From: Cylindrodendrum hubeiense
Lineage: Eukaryota; Ascomycota; Sordariomycetes; Hypocreales; Nectriaceae
NCBI GenBank assembly: GCA_014621425.1
Contig: JAANBB010000038.1
Location: forward strand, 62,001-126,000
Direction: 5' to 3'
DNA: 64,000 nt
Under the pieces are notes generated by a model. That model was given only the letters and a program-made list of their open reading frames with translations. It had not been told where the DNA came from and did not search any database. Below are positions 1 through 11,113 of this stretch, piece after piece (within the stretch, counting starts at the first letter, position 1; each line of letters opens with the position of its first letter). The position numbers were made by a program, and so were the translations under genes.

Positions 1-586
1 GCAGCCATTTCTGGGCAGATTTCCAAGGTGCATGAAGACTTGCAGGAATAAGAAATTCACAGAGGAGCGAGAGGCACAGAGCCTATTAACTCGCCGTTAT
101 CATCCAGCTGCACGAGAACCCACAGAAACAGGCCTGCTATCCGCTGATATCTCGTCAAGGATACATCGGCAAAGATACATCGGCAAAGATACATCGGCCA
201 AGATACATCGGTAAAGATACATCGGCGAAGATACAGGCTATTTAGCAGGGAAGTTTGGGCAGTTTAAAGCGAGACCTCTACTAGCATGGTAGAACTTCTC
301 CACTTACAAGGGACGTCGTATGGCACATGGCCCACTGTCGTTATCTCTCCGCATACAAAGTAGAGGAACCCACCCACTTTCCCCTCACGACCATCGTTAC
401 ACTGTGCTATACGGCCCACTGTCCCACTGTTGGATGGGGCACATTGTTACATTGATAACCAAGGAATGGGATTGGAACGATAGGCTGCAGGCGCATGGTA
501 AGGTTGTCTCGGATGGAATACCTTTTCCTGTCGAGGCGCCGACTTCGCTCTGCTCGATTGAACCATCGTCTTACATCGCCGGCAAA
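1..586. other. non-coding left edge with minisatellite
   Basis: No convincing gene is seen before the M24 peptidase. A short tandem repeat lies at 160-236 and is listed separately. An open frame runs in phase from an ATG at 320 into the peptidase, but its 89 residues look like random sequence, so it is treated as upstream region. Confidence 0.5.
160..236. repeat. 14-bp minisatellite, about 5.4 copies
   Basis: The unit gatacatcggcaaa is repeated at 160, 174, 188, 202 and 216, with a partial copy at 230. Copies differ only at positions 11-13 of the unit (gcaa, gcca, gtaa, gcga variants). This is a perfect-period tandem array read directly from the sequence; no function is implied. Confidence 0.95.
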
Positions 587-2082
587 ATGAGCTCGACTAT
601 CTTCGACAGCGAGAAGGGTCAATTGCTGCCCCAGCAGCCTCGCCCAACCCCCAGGCGCAGGTCGTCATCGCGATTTGCTACAGTTGCTGCTGTAGCTGTG
701 ACATCGTTGCTATTTTTTGGCGGCATCCATCACCGTCGCTCGCATTCCGGCGTACTTGACGTGGCCAAAGTTCAACAGTGTTCTATCGACAACCTCAAGG
801 CCGACCTTTCGTTTCTGGACAATGCCCCGCCTATTGAGGCCGAAGAGTTCCTCGAGCGACGTGATCGACTTGCCAAGGCCTTGGCCGTGAATGGCATTGA
901 CGCCTTTGTCCTGGAGCCGGGTTACACGTTCCAGTAAGAACAACAATCTTGTCGTGACGATGGGTGGGAATTAACAGCGCTAGGTACTATGGAAACATTT
1001 CGCAGGTGGATTGGGAGCCTTGGGAGCCAGAGGAGCGCCCGTTCTTGATGCTCATCATCCCGGAGACTTCTGCCGATGGCGAGGTCGTGGCAAAGACGGC
1101 ATATCTTTCTCCGCACTTCGAAGAAGGCCGCGTCCGCATGCTGGGAATCCCCTCGCGAGAGGAGACTTTGGATATTGTCATCTGGGAGGAGCATTGGAAC
1201 CCCTACGAGACGCTGCTCAAGTCGAGGCTATTCGAGGGCAAGACTGACGCGAAGTTGATGGCCGATGAGGAGATCCGTGACTACATCGTACGCGGCCTCG
1301 AATCTGTCGGATTCGAGACGGTCGGCCTCTCCCCCGAAGCCGAGCTCGTGAGGCAGTTGAAGAGTCCCGCCGAAGCGGAGCTGCTCCGGGCCGTGAATAC
1401 CGGCACGGTGGTTGCTCTGAGAGCAATGCGGCCCTGCCTAGTTCCTGGGTTGACGGAGGACGAAGTCACTTCCATCCTCGACAACTCAATGCTGTCCATT
1501 GGCTTTAGCTTGTTCTTTAACATTGTTCTCTTCGAGGAGCACGGAGCGCTTCCCCACGGTGGTTTCGTCACCGGCGGCAAGAAGCTCACATACAACAGCA
1601 TGATTGTCATCGATGTGGGTGCACATTACCTGGGCTACTCGTCAGACATCTGCCGCAGTTTTCTTATCGATCAGCCTGAGGGGCAGCACAACGTTGCTCC
1701 TGATCCATTGCGGGAAGAGAAGGAGAGCGTTTGGCAAATCGTGCTGGAGGCGCAGTCGGCTGCCGCGGAGGCTTTCAAACACAACAACTCTGCGGCTAGC
1801 GTAGACATTGCGGCGCGGACTGTCATCGAGAATGCCGGGTATGGATACGGCTTCACGCATCGTCTGGGCCACGGCATTGGAATCAAGGCTCATGAGTCGC
1901 CCTACTTGAACAAGTGGAATAAGGACGTGCTCCTGAAGCCGGGAATGACCTTCACCAACGAGCCGGGTATTTACTTGGAGGGCAAGTTTGGTGTGAGACA
2001 TGAGGATATTTACTTGGTCAAAGAGGATGGCGCGGCTGAGTTGCTCACTGGCCAGAGGGCAAAGGGTCTTCGCGAGCCTTGA
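587..2082 (+). CDS. membrane-anchored M24B metallopeptidase (Xaa-Pro aminopeptidase/dipeptidase-like)
   Basis: Two exons, 587-933 and 984-2082, joined across a 50-bp GT-AG intron, give 481 residues. Residues 30-47 form a hydrophobic segment after an Arg-rich stretch, which suggests a type II signal anchor with the catalytic part outside the cytosol or in a vacuole-like compartment. A creatinase-like N-terminal domain (about 60-220) precedes the pita-bread M24 domain (about 230-470). All five expected metal ligands are visible: D326 (IDVGAHY), D337 (SSDICRS), H412 (LGHGIG), E442 (NEPGIY) and E456 (RHEDIY). Family knowledge says such enzymes remove residues next to proline, or cleave Xaa-Pro dipeptides, using two metal ions. 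The start at 587 was chosen because the membrane anchor follows it directly; an upstream in-frame ATG at 320 is possible but unlikely. It converges on the next gene with about 95 bp between stops. Confidence 0.88.
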
Positions 2083-2177
2083 TGGGTATCATTAAGTAAT
2101 TAAAGATCTAAAATATCATAGCAGCGTAAGAAGTCTTAAAGATACATGGCCTAGCATTTGTGCTATCAAGCAACCTA

Positions 2178-3557
2178 TTATGATGAGGCGGTGACGGCGT
2201 GGTTGATTGGGAAGCCATTGGCAATTGCAGCACCTTGTAACTGCTTCAACCACGCGGCGCCGTCACCTTCTGGGACGGGACGATGAGACAAGCTACAATC
2301 AACGTAGATCGAATCGTCCAAATATGTCCAGTCCGAAACCTCAACGGCGCACTCCGAAAGAGCGCCCGGGAAAGGCGACGCACTGAGGGCCGCGCATGTC
2401 CAAGCCATCTGCTGCAGTATCTCGATCATAGTATGCGTCCAGGCTGAAACGCTGAGTCGGATAGACCCGTCCTCGACTTCGAGGTGCAGAAGGCGGAGAC
2501 TCGGGCAGTAAACGTCTTTGCCGTCGGTGCCGTCCCAGAGAGACATGCCGCTGAATGTCTGTCCTTCGCGGCACGAAATAGAGGCCTGTTTTACGGCCTC
2601 TTCGATGCAGCCCAATAACATGGCGCCACACTTGGGCCATTGTTTAGAGGTGTACTCGGACACGGTGGTATAAATGCAGTCATTCGCTGTTCCGGTGATG
2701 GCCGGCAAAGATCCCATACTGACCAGCTGTGGGTCCCCGATGCCTTCTAAGGGGCCGAAGAGCTGGCATTCAAACTTGAATTGAATAACGTGGAACCCGT
2801 CCTTGGGTGGCGCAAAACGGCGCTTCATCAGGATGTCCCAGACTGCGGACTCCATGAGGTGCATTTGCACAAAGTGAGGCGAGATCAAGACCTCACGAAT
2901 TCTGGCGATGAGAGCCTTGGCGGATTTCCCGGTGGTAATGTAGGTGTGTAGTGAGCGGGCGATGTCTTCTGGCGATCCCTGAGGGGAGCGTGCGGGGAAC
3001 TCGCGGTCCCAGTAGCGACAGAGGAGCTGCAATGCCAGCGGCAGATCAATACCGCGGGCAGTTGACGACCATGTCGCAGGCCGTCGCGTGATGCCCGGGC
3101 CGATCTTGTCGAGGATACACCGCGGTGTCTCAGGCCCATTGAGAACGAGAAACAGCTGGCATATGGGTCCGTCAAACAAGAGCTTGACTTGACGGGTCGA
3201 CTCAGGGTTTGACTGACAATAGAACTGCCAGAGCTCGTCCCAGAGCTGGTCGGTAAAATCAGATAAGATGCGGTCCAGCACACGGTCGATGTTGATGCGG
3301 ACCTTTTGCTCTGGAAGATAGTAGTGGGTGAGGAGGTCGTTGTCCAAGCCATCGGCCAGGGCGGTGGCAAAGGCAGCCACTAGAGCGCCGGCGACAAGAG
3401 GCGGGACCTGGACCTCGGCATTGTTGGGCGACTGGGCGGTGCGAGGGCGCCGGCTGGGCAAGGGAGGTTTTATGCGCAGGAGAGAGTCAACAGAGGCCTC
3501 TACATCGGCGGCAGACTCAAGGGTGGTGGATGACGGGGGAGGGTTCGGCGGGAGCAT
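2178..3557 (-). CDS. protein of unknown function, 459 aa
   Basis: A single uninterrupted frame from ATG at 3557 to TAA at 2178. I do not recognise a named domain. The N-terminal 50 residues are Pro/Ser-rich and probably disordered. The rest looks globular, with regular hydrophobic spacing, many Trp and Cys, and no signal peptide or clear membrane segment. The C-terminal third contains CPSLRLLHLEVEDGSIRLSV and the very end reads IANGFPI. This vaguely recalls large uncharacterised paralogous families in hypocrealean fungi whose members end in a GFPI-like motif; that resemblance is from memory and weak. Codon use and length make it a likely real gene. It is convergent with the M24 peptidase gene. 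Confidence 0.7.
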   Translation of the reverse strand: MLPPNPPPSSTTLESAADVEASVDSLLRIKPPLPSRRPRTAQSPNNAEVQVPPLVAGALVAAFATALADGLDNDLLTHYYLPEQKVRINIDRVLDRILSDFTDQLWDELWQFYCQSNPESTRQVKLLFDGPICQLFLVLNGPETPRCILDKIGPGITRRPATWSSTARGIDLPLALQLLCRYWDREFPARSPQGSPEDIARSLHTYITTGKSAKALIARIREVLISPHFVQMHLMESAVWDILMKRRFAPPKDGFHVIQFKFECQLFGPLEGIGDPQLVSMGSLPAITGTANDCIYTTVSEYTSKQWPKCGAMLLGCIEEAVKQASISCREGQTFSGMSLWDGTDGKDVYCPSLRLLHLEVEDGSIRLSVSAWTHTMIEILQQMAWTCAALSASPFPGALSECAVEVSDWTYLDDSIYVDCSLSHRPVPEGDGAAWLKQLQGAAIANGFPINHAVTASS

Positions 3558-6500
3558 GTCTAGGCATGGCTGGAGAGGGCGAGCCTCGCGGGCAGGGACG
3601 AGTACCTAGACACTACAAGGTCGAGAGGCAGGCCGAGGAAGCAGCATTCATGACGGTGAGGGCGCTCGTGGAGGTTGGCAAGATGGGATATGGCTGGGTA
3701 ATTGCGCTGTCTTTGTGCGGGCAGTTGATTCCGAGAGCTGACGTTGCAAGCATTGCGCGTCCCGCTGACAAACGGGGCAAGTCGATTAGTCGACCTCACA
3801 GAACGAGCCGGTTGTGGATGACGCCACCAAAAGAGGCAATTGAAGTGAGAGAGAATGGCACCGGAGATCGGGGAGCTCGACAGAGACACCAGCGATCTTA
3901 AGAACAATGGCAGCAGGCTTCCGTCGCCGTGTCGCTTCGACGATGTCCAGGGGGCAAATAAGCTGCGTCAACGCCGTAGAGCTGGTCCTTTGCTGACGGT
4001 TTCGCGTCGTCGAGGGGTTTTACGATGAAGATTCAAGGGGGAGGCCGCGTCATGTACGAGATGGGGCCACGGTCGATCCACGCGGCCCTGGCCTCGAGAT
4101 TGATTGAGCACTTGCTTCGTTTTGCGAGGAGCCGGGGCATCTGTCGCGGCCCTGCGAGTGCCTGGAAGGCCTTTGACACGGGTTCCATGGTCACACTCGC
4201 TTGAGTGGGAGGCTGGATTGCCTGCGCTCTGGAGGTCTGAATGCGTGTGTTTCCGCCTGCGTATGTTTCCGCCTGCGTGTCTGTCCGCCCGCGCTGGTAC
4301 GCTCAAGCGCCAGCAGTGCGCGTCCAAAAATGGGGCTTGAGTGGCTCAACTAGAGCCTCTAGGCAATGGGTCCTGGATGTCCGGGTTGTCGCATATCCAG
4401 TCCACGGAGGATACGGGCAAAAAGTGCTTGGCAGAGATGAAATAAAAAAGGTGCCCGGGGTCAAAAGAAATAATGACAAGGGAGAATAAGAGAGTAAGGG
4501 AACAGCAACGCAGAAAACGTCGGGGGTCGATGAACTGGCCGCTCCCTCTGATTGAGGCAGTGCTGACAGCATTCCAGCGCAACCAACGAGCACGGTGTCA
4601 TCCACCCCCTGGCCGGATTACATTGCAGCTCTCTGCTGTGCCGTTACCCCGTATTTAGCGCAGTTATTAATTAAATCTCCGGCGAGTTTGACGGCTGCCC
4701 TGAATCAGGAATGCCACTATTGCGGCCGGTGTCCGAGGTTACACGAGCAGGGCCAGCTGCGTGGGCGTCAATTTCGCGGCCACGGCGCCCACTGTGAGGA
4801 CCGCTGGACCTGCAAAGCACAGCCCGAACCTTCACACCCTTCTGAAGCTCGAGACCGCTCCAAGCTCCCTTTGATCCCTGATTCCACGTTTCAATGTGCT
4901 TTCGGGCCATTCATCCGCCCCTCCTGGCCCGTGTGTGGCGCCGTCCAGAACAGCAATCTCAACGTCAGCGGCGCAGGTCAAGAGAGTCGGTGAGGCAAAT
5001 ATCGGGATTTCCCAATGCGTCGCGAAGCGCCGTCCGCTGTGAGATCCCCCCAACGTGGATGAGATGGGAGGGGAAAGGAGCTTCCTTCGTGCGGTATTGT
5101 CCATGGGGAGGTGTCGCAAGCCCGCGTGCTCATGGCTTTGATGCCAAGCTTCTTGATCTCTTGGCCCCCCACTTTACCGCTGTCGCGCAGAAAGCTTTGT
5201 TGGAACTCCCGCCCGTGTAAATGGGGAAGAAGCTCACTACACAGGTTACATGTACAAGCATCGCGTTCTACGACTTCTGTGCTTGCAGTTGCGCATTGCA
5301 TGGCTATCCCCATGCATTCAACATTCAACCGTAGTTGAACGGATGAGTCGGGTCAAAATCATCCTCTTACTGTCATGGGTGATTGATGTGGCCTCGTCAT
5401 CATGGCGGTTGTCGAACTCGTATTTCGTAGGACGTGTTGGTTATCCAAGCTTCAAGGTTGGGGCCAACAACACTCATCAGATCATACAGTGCAGGTTGTG
5501 TGCGAGTAAGCTGTAATGTGAGGTATCAAAACACAACCTCGAGATCGTCATCCTATAACAGAATCGACGAGGGAGTTGAGAGGAGAGAGGGGCTGGATGG
5601 GAGCGAACCACCCCATCAACCGGTCCGGGTCGGCAGCATGTGCGCAAACTCGAGCCGGCCCGGTTTTGTGCTCCATTGCTTAACTTTTCTCGACAGCAGG
5701 CGTTGAACATCATGCGCGAACTAACCCTGACACTTCGAAAACGGTGGGGTTCGATCCCAAGCCCTCATGCAGAGAGAGGATACAATTTTACTCAATCGGA
5801 CACAACCCTCAGGGCTGCAGGGCTGATTTCTTAGCGAAGGAAAGCTATGGAGACATCCCATCACTGTGGACGTGCATTGTTGTTGGTGGGAACCGGGATG
5901 AACGCCCGGTCAACTTCATAAGCCACCTCCATTCTTTGTCTTGGTTTAATACCAGCATCCATGTTATGCTTAAACTAGACGTCACATTTGTGGTCCAGAT
6001 GAATCAAACCATGGCGGCGGGGAGGGATTCTGGGACTGAGTGGGTTTGTAAGCGAACTGTTCAAAAATGCTCAAGACGTGCTCAAAAACGAAGCACCTCA
6101 AGAATGAGCAGCTCGAACTTCATCTGATGGATCAATAACAACTCAGGGATGGGGTTGGCGTTGACCATCGAGGGTGCAGAGGAATGCCCCGAGAAGGCAA
6201 GGCGCCACTGCACCAATCAAGTCCCAGAGAACCTAAGCAGCAGACCCCCCAGGGCCGTCAACTGGGGTCGCTATGTCATCGATTTTCTTTGCGCAGATGA
6301 CGGTAAGCTCGTCAGCTAACATAGCTTGGTGGAGCTCTGACCGTTCTGGGGTGCAGCAGCTCTCATGGGTTCACTTTGGGAGGAGCGTTGGCTGAGCGTC
6401 ATGGGAGGCCGCCTACTACCCCTCTCACGGCTTAGATCGGCATGGACAATATTGGAGGGGATCGACAACAAAAGAACCAGCCGAAGAGGCAACGGGGCCT

Positions 6501-7315
6501 GTGACAACGGCTGGCGGATGCATCGCCCCCTCATACCCGGAGTGGTGGGATGTCCCTGTTTTGTGGACAGGCGACATCAAATCGCGCTGGCTCGTATGGC
6601 AACGCCCCTAGTTTCCTCAGTTCACGCATCTCAGATGCCGACTAGCCTAGCTCAATCCAGGAAACCGAAGACTCATCTCCACCGGGTTTCGGAGCACAGC
6701 CAGATCGGATCAGGGCTAGATCTTGGGATAGACTGGAACTTTTATTGGTTGTCACTCGCTTGTTCCCGCAAAGCTTGGCATTGCGGTAAAATACTTTGAT
6801 CCCAGATGTCAAAGACTTCACGACCACGACAACTCGCAACTTCACCAACCACCTGCTATGAGCGATTTTCCCCAACCCCAGCGCCCGTTGCATCGTAAAG
6901 AAGGCTATCAAGGGGAAGAAATTCGGATATTGCACTGGGTCACTGGGTCCTGGTGAGACGATTCGTCGCACTGTGAGACCCTCTCCTCGTGCTGCTGCGT
7001 TTCCCCCTCACATCTGTCTCCTTGCCGCCGTGCGCGCCATCAACAGATTTTCTTCCAGCCAGCCTCACTCTTCTCTCGTCGGCCGCTCTGTCCTCTCGTG
7101 AATGCATGCGCAATTTCGTCACACGTCGAGGGTTTGGCACAGCCCTCGACTGGTCTAGAACCGTAGCTATCGTCAGTTTGAGTATAAAGGAGGCATCTGC
7201 GATTCCCATGTTGCTTAAGATCAACACTCAGTTTCTTCTACTCTCTTGCCTCCTCGCCTGCATCACTCGTGCAATACTGCTGTGACTGCTCTGCCGTCCA
7301 ATTTCTTCACTCCTC
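3558..7315. other. 3.8 kb without a recognisable gene
   Basis: Both strands carry only short frames (up to about 145 codons) with no family-like composition, no splice-joined continuation and no recognisable motif. No long tandem or inverted repeat was seen by eye. The last 300 bp are pyrimidine-rich and hold the core promoter of the ion-pump gene. A decayed mobile element cannot be excluded without a repeat-library search. Confidence 0.5.
7183..7188 (+). promoter_or_regulatory. TATA box-like element of the P-type ATPase gene
   Basis: TATAAA at 7183-7188 sits 128 bp before the ATG at 7316, within a pyrimidine-rich leader. Position and sequence fit a core promoter element, but this is inference from sequence alone. 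Confidence 0.4.
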
Positions 7316-10300
7316 ATGGACGAACCTGAACCCAAAGCCCCTGCCCCTGAACGCATCCGTTGGCGCGATGATGAGGAGGCCGGAACCAAGGCCAGACCGC
7401 CTCTGCGGCGAGGCATTTCGACAGAGTCCATCGGAATCCATTCCCTTCACTCCAGGCGTAGCTCCGTAGATGCTGCTGCCGTTCTACCCATCCAGTATCG
7501 GACTGTGTAAGCACCATCGTTGAAATGGATGAAGAATTTCCCCTGAGATTTCTAGGTCCATGGACATTGAAGATTACAACCACAAGTCCGGGTTTGCAGA
7601 AAAGAGCGCTGAGGCTGCTACAGGTACGCATGAGTGTTTCCCGTGTATCATCGTATGAAGTATCGCATCTAATTCTTGCGATCCTAGATCTTGCAAAGCT
7701 TGAGTGGCATACCAGCACCGTCGAGGAAGTACTTCGCCGCCTCTCCACCGCAGTCCGTGAAGGTCTCTCCCCTGATCAAGTCGAACGACGAGTCGCCCGT
7801 TATGGCAAAAACTCTCCATCGCCCGCGCCGACCCATAATACAAAAAGAATTCTTGGATACTTTCTGAAAGGTTTTGGCACAGTCCTCCTGCTTGCCTCTA
7901 TTCTCGTATTCATCGCATGGCGTCCACTTGGAAAGCCGCCCGCAGATGCCAATCTCGCGCTTGCCATTGTCCTCCTCGCGGTGTTTTTCATCCAAGCTGG
8001 CTTCAACATGTGGCAGGACTGGTCCTCGTCGCGAGTCATGGCATCCATCAAGACCATGCTCCCTGAATACTGCCAGGTCATTCGCGATGGCCATGAGGTT
8101 TCCCTCCTCGCCGAGCATCTCGTTCCGGGAGATATTTTGCTCATCAAGGCGGGTAACAAGCTGCCCGCTGATGTCCGCTTCACCCTGGCATCTTCTGACG
8201 CCAAGTTTGACCGCTCTATCCTTACAGGCAAGCACAAACACAACACATTTTACAAGGGCTTTTTCTAATGCTGCATAGGCGAATCAATGCCTCTTCAAGC
8301 GACTGTAGACTCCACTGATGACAACTATCTGGAAACGAAATGCATTGGACTTCAGGGTACTCATTGTGCTTCTGGAACTTGCACTGGAGTTGTAGTCGCC
8401 ACTGGAGACAGCACTGTCTTTGGCAAGATCGCTCAGCTTACGAACGAACCCAAGACGGGTCTTACAACACTCGAACGGGAAGTCTTTCACTTCGTCATGG
8501 TAATTTGCTCCATCATGTTCCTCATGATTGTCATCGTCATTATCATTTGGTACGTCTATGTGAGCCAACTAATTTGGTTGCTTGAGGCTGATATTGTATA
8601 GGGCGACGTGGCTCCGAAAGAAGTACCCCGACTGGATCAGTGTCCCTAATCTAATCATCTCATGCGTCTCGGTGGCTGTCGCTTTCATCCCAGAAGGCCT
8701 TCCAGTTGCTCTGACTGCGAGCATGACCATCAGCGCCAACATGATGCGAAAGCAAAAGATCCTCTGCAAGTCTCTCAAAACGGTAGAGACGCTCGGGTCT
8801 GTGTCGGTGATTTGCTCCGACAAAACCGGTACACTGACGCAAGTGAGTTGCACCTTAGCCCAGGTATATTCTGCACTCTGCTAACAATTAAAGAACAAAA
8901 TGGTTGTCACTGAATGTGCAATCGGTGAGAAGAGAATGGTTGCGGAACAGGCCAGGGATATGATGATTCTCAACGAGCAAACCAACCCCAAAAACAACTC
9001 TATCAGCCAACTCCGTGCAGTTGCAGGACTGTGCAACGCCGGCACTTTTGACGCTTCTACGATCAATCGCCCACTCCATGAACGTGTTATCCATGGTGAC
9101 GCCACGGACCAGGCAATTCTTCGATTTTCGGAGAGCCTTGGTGAGGTAGCTGTGCTTCGTCGGTTCTGGCACACAAAGTATGAGCTTGCATTCAACAGCA
9201 AGAACAAATACATGATCAAGGCATTCACCTTGGCTCATCAAAGTGGCGTGGCGCTTGCTTTGCCTGCTGATACTGCCTCTGTGTTTGGGCCGGGTGACGT
9301 GTAAGTCAATCGCAATCGATTCGCAGAATTGAGACGCTAACTGCTGACAGGCTCTTGACCGTAAAGGGAGCGCCTGAGATTCTTCTCGACAGGGTCAGCT
9401 CTTATGTCAATCCCTCGGGCGTCACCGTTACCCTAGATGATGTCACTCGTAAGAGTATGGAGCTGATCAAGGATGAATGGGCATCGCAAGGCAGAAGAGT
9501 TCTACTTCTGGCCCGTAAAGCTCTCTCCAGTTCTGTCTTCCCACTTGGAATGTCTTCGTTGACTCTGGAGTCGGAGATGAGCAAGCAAGCCGCCTCTGGG
9601 TTGACTCTAGTTGGTCTAGTGGGCATCGTTGACCCTCCTCGCCCAGAGATTCCCGATGTGGTTGAAACTCTTCGTCTGGCCGGTATTCGCATCTTCATGG
9701 TAAGAGGTTCAGCTGTGATTGAAGTGGTCAGGACTAATGCGAACTAGGTCACTGGAGACTTTGCACTTACTGCGAAGGCTATCGCAAAGGAGTGTGGAAT
9801 CATCACCAGCAGGAACGTCGACAGTATTGACGCACTCCATCGGACAACCACTATTGACCCCTCACTCCGTGCTCTTGAGGTTGATTTTGGTGCTGACGGA
9901 CCACGTGAGGCTATCGTTCTCAGCGGCCCGGAGCTCATCACACTCAACGAAGGCCAGTGGGATCAGCTCGCAAATTACCGCGAAATTGTTTTTGCCCGCA
10001 CAACCCCAGAGCACAAGCTCCGAATCGTCAGAGAGTTCCAGGCCCGTGGCCAGATTGTGGGTATGACTGGAGACGGTGTCAATGATGCTCCTTCCTTGCG
10101 AGCTGCCGACGTGGGTATCGCCATGGGATCCGGCAGCGATATCGCCATCGAAGCCGCTGACATGGTCTTGCTGGACTCATTTTCAAGTGTTGTAGAAGCA
10201 CTGCGATATGGACGAATGATGTTCGACAATCTTAAGAAGACCGTGGCGTATTTGCTACCTGCCGGCAGCTTCAGCGAGTTCTGGCCTGTCATGACGAACG

Positions 10301-11113
10301 TCGCATTTGGAATCCCCCAGATCCTGAGCAGCTTTCTCATGATCATTATCTGGTGAGTTTATATCTGACAGTCTCAACGACGGAATTGCGCAGGCCAACT
10401 AACACATCCAGCTTGTTCACCGACGCGGTTGCTGCCATCGCTCTCGCATATGAAGCACCGGAGGCCGACGTATTGCTTCGGAAGCCGAGAATCCCGGGCA
10501 AGGATCGTCTTGTCGACTGGCAGCTCATCGTGCAGGCATATGGCGTTGTCGGAGTAATGGAGACGACGGCATCGTTTGCCATGTCGTTCTGGTATCTGCA
10601 ACGAAACGGAATCCCATTCTCAACTATCTGGTTTTCGTTCGGAAACATCCCCGACTCGATTGATCCGGACTACTACACCCAAAAGCTAAACGAGGCATCG
10701 TCCATCTACTTCGTAAACCTCGTCGTCATGTAAGTTGGACCCAACTCCGAGATCGGTGTCTCTCCTATTGGGGGCCATCCGTGCGCATGAGTATTTCTCT
10801 GACAAATCGCAGGCAATGGTTCAATCTGCTGGCCGTTCGCACCCGACGCCTTTCCATCATCCAACATCCCCCCCTGTTCAATAAAGATACCCAGAACTTG
10901 TACCTCTTCCCAGCCATCTTATTCTCGCTGGTAATGGCCTTCCTTTGGCTCTATCCCCCTGTTTTCCAGCGCGTCCTACTCACGGCGGCGGTTCCTGTTG
11001 AATATTGGTTCCTTCCCATGACATTCGGTATGGGCATCATTCTTTTGGACGAAGCGAGGAAATACGGTGTAAGAAAGTGGCCGAAGGGTGTACTGGCTCG
11101 CATGGCTTGGTAG
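7316..11113 (+). CDS. P2-type cation-transporting ATPase, Na/K-ATPase alpha-like
   Basis: Ten exons (7316-7506, 7556-7623, 7688-8227, 8279-8549, 8602-8842, 8894-9300, 9351-9699, 9748-10352, 10412-10729, 10813-11113) give 1096 residues. A basic Ser-rich N-terminus is followed by the cation ATPase N domain, the actuator loop with TGES (266-269), M4 with PEGLP, the phosphorylation motif DKTGT at about 430, KGAPE in the nucleotide domain, TGDGVNDAP at about 796-804, and six C-terminal membrane helices. Family knowledge: ATP-driven cation exchange across the plasma membrane through an aspartyl-phosphate intermediate. Fungi carry Na/K-ATPase-like pumps without a known beta subunit, and none is encoded nearby. 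Helix M6 reads CLFTD where animal pumps read IDLGTD, so one canonical Asp ligand is missing and the ion specificity is open. Intron 3 (8228-8278) uses a GC donor. Confidence 0.93.

Noticed and set aside
5720..5790. tRNA-like B box (ggttcgatccc)
   Set aside because: No matching acceptor stem or A box at the right distance, and the T stem has a mismatch; no cloverleaf can be drawn.
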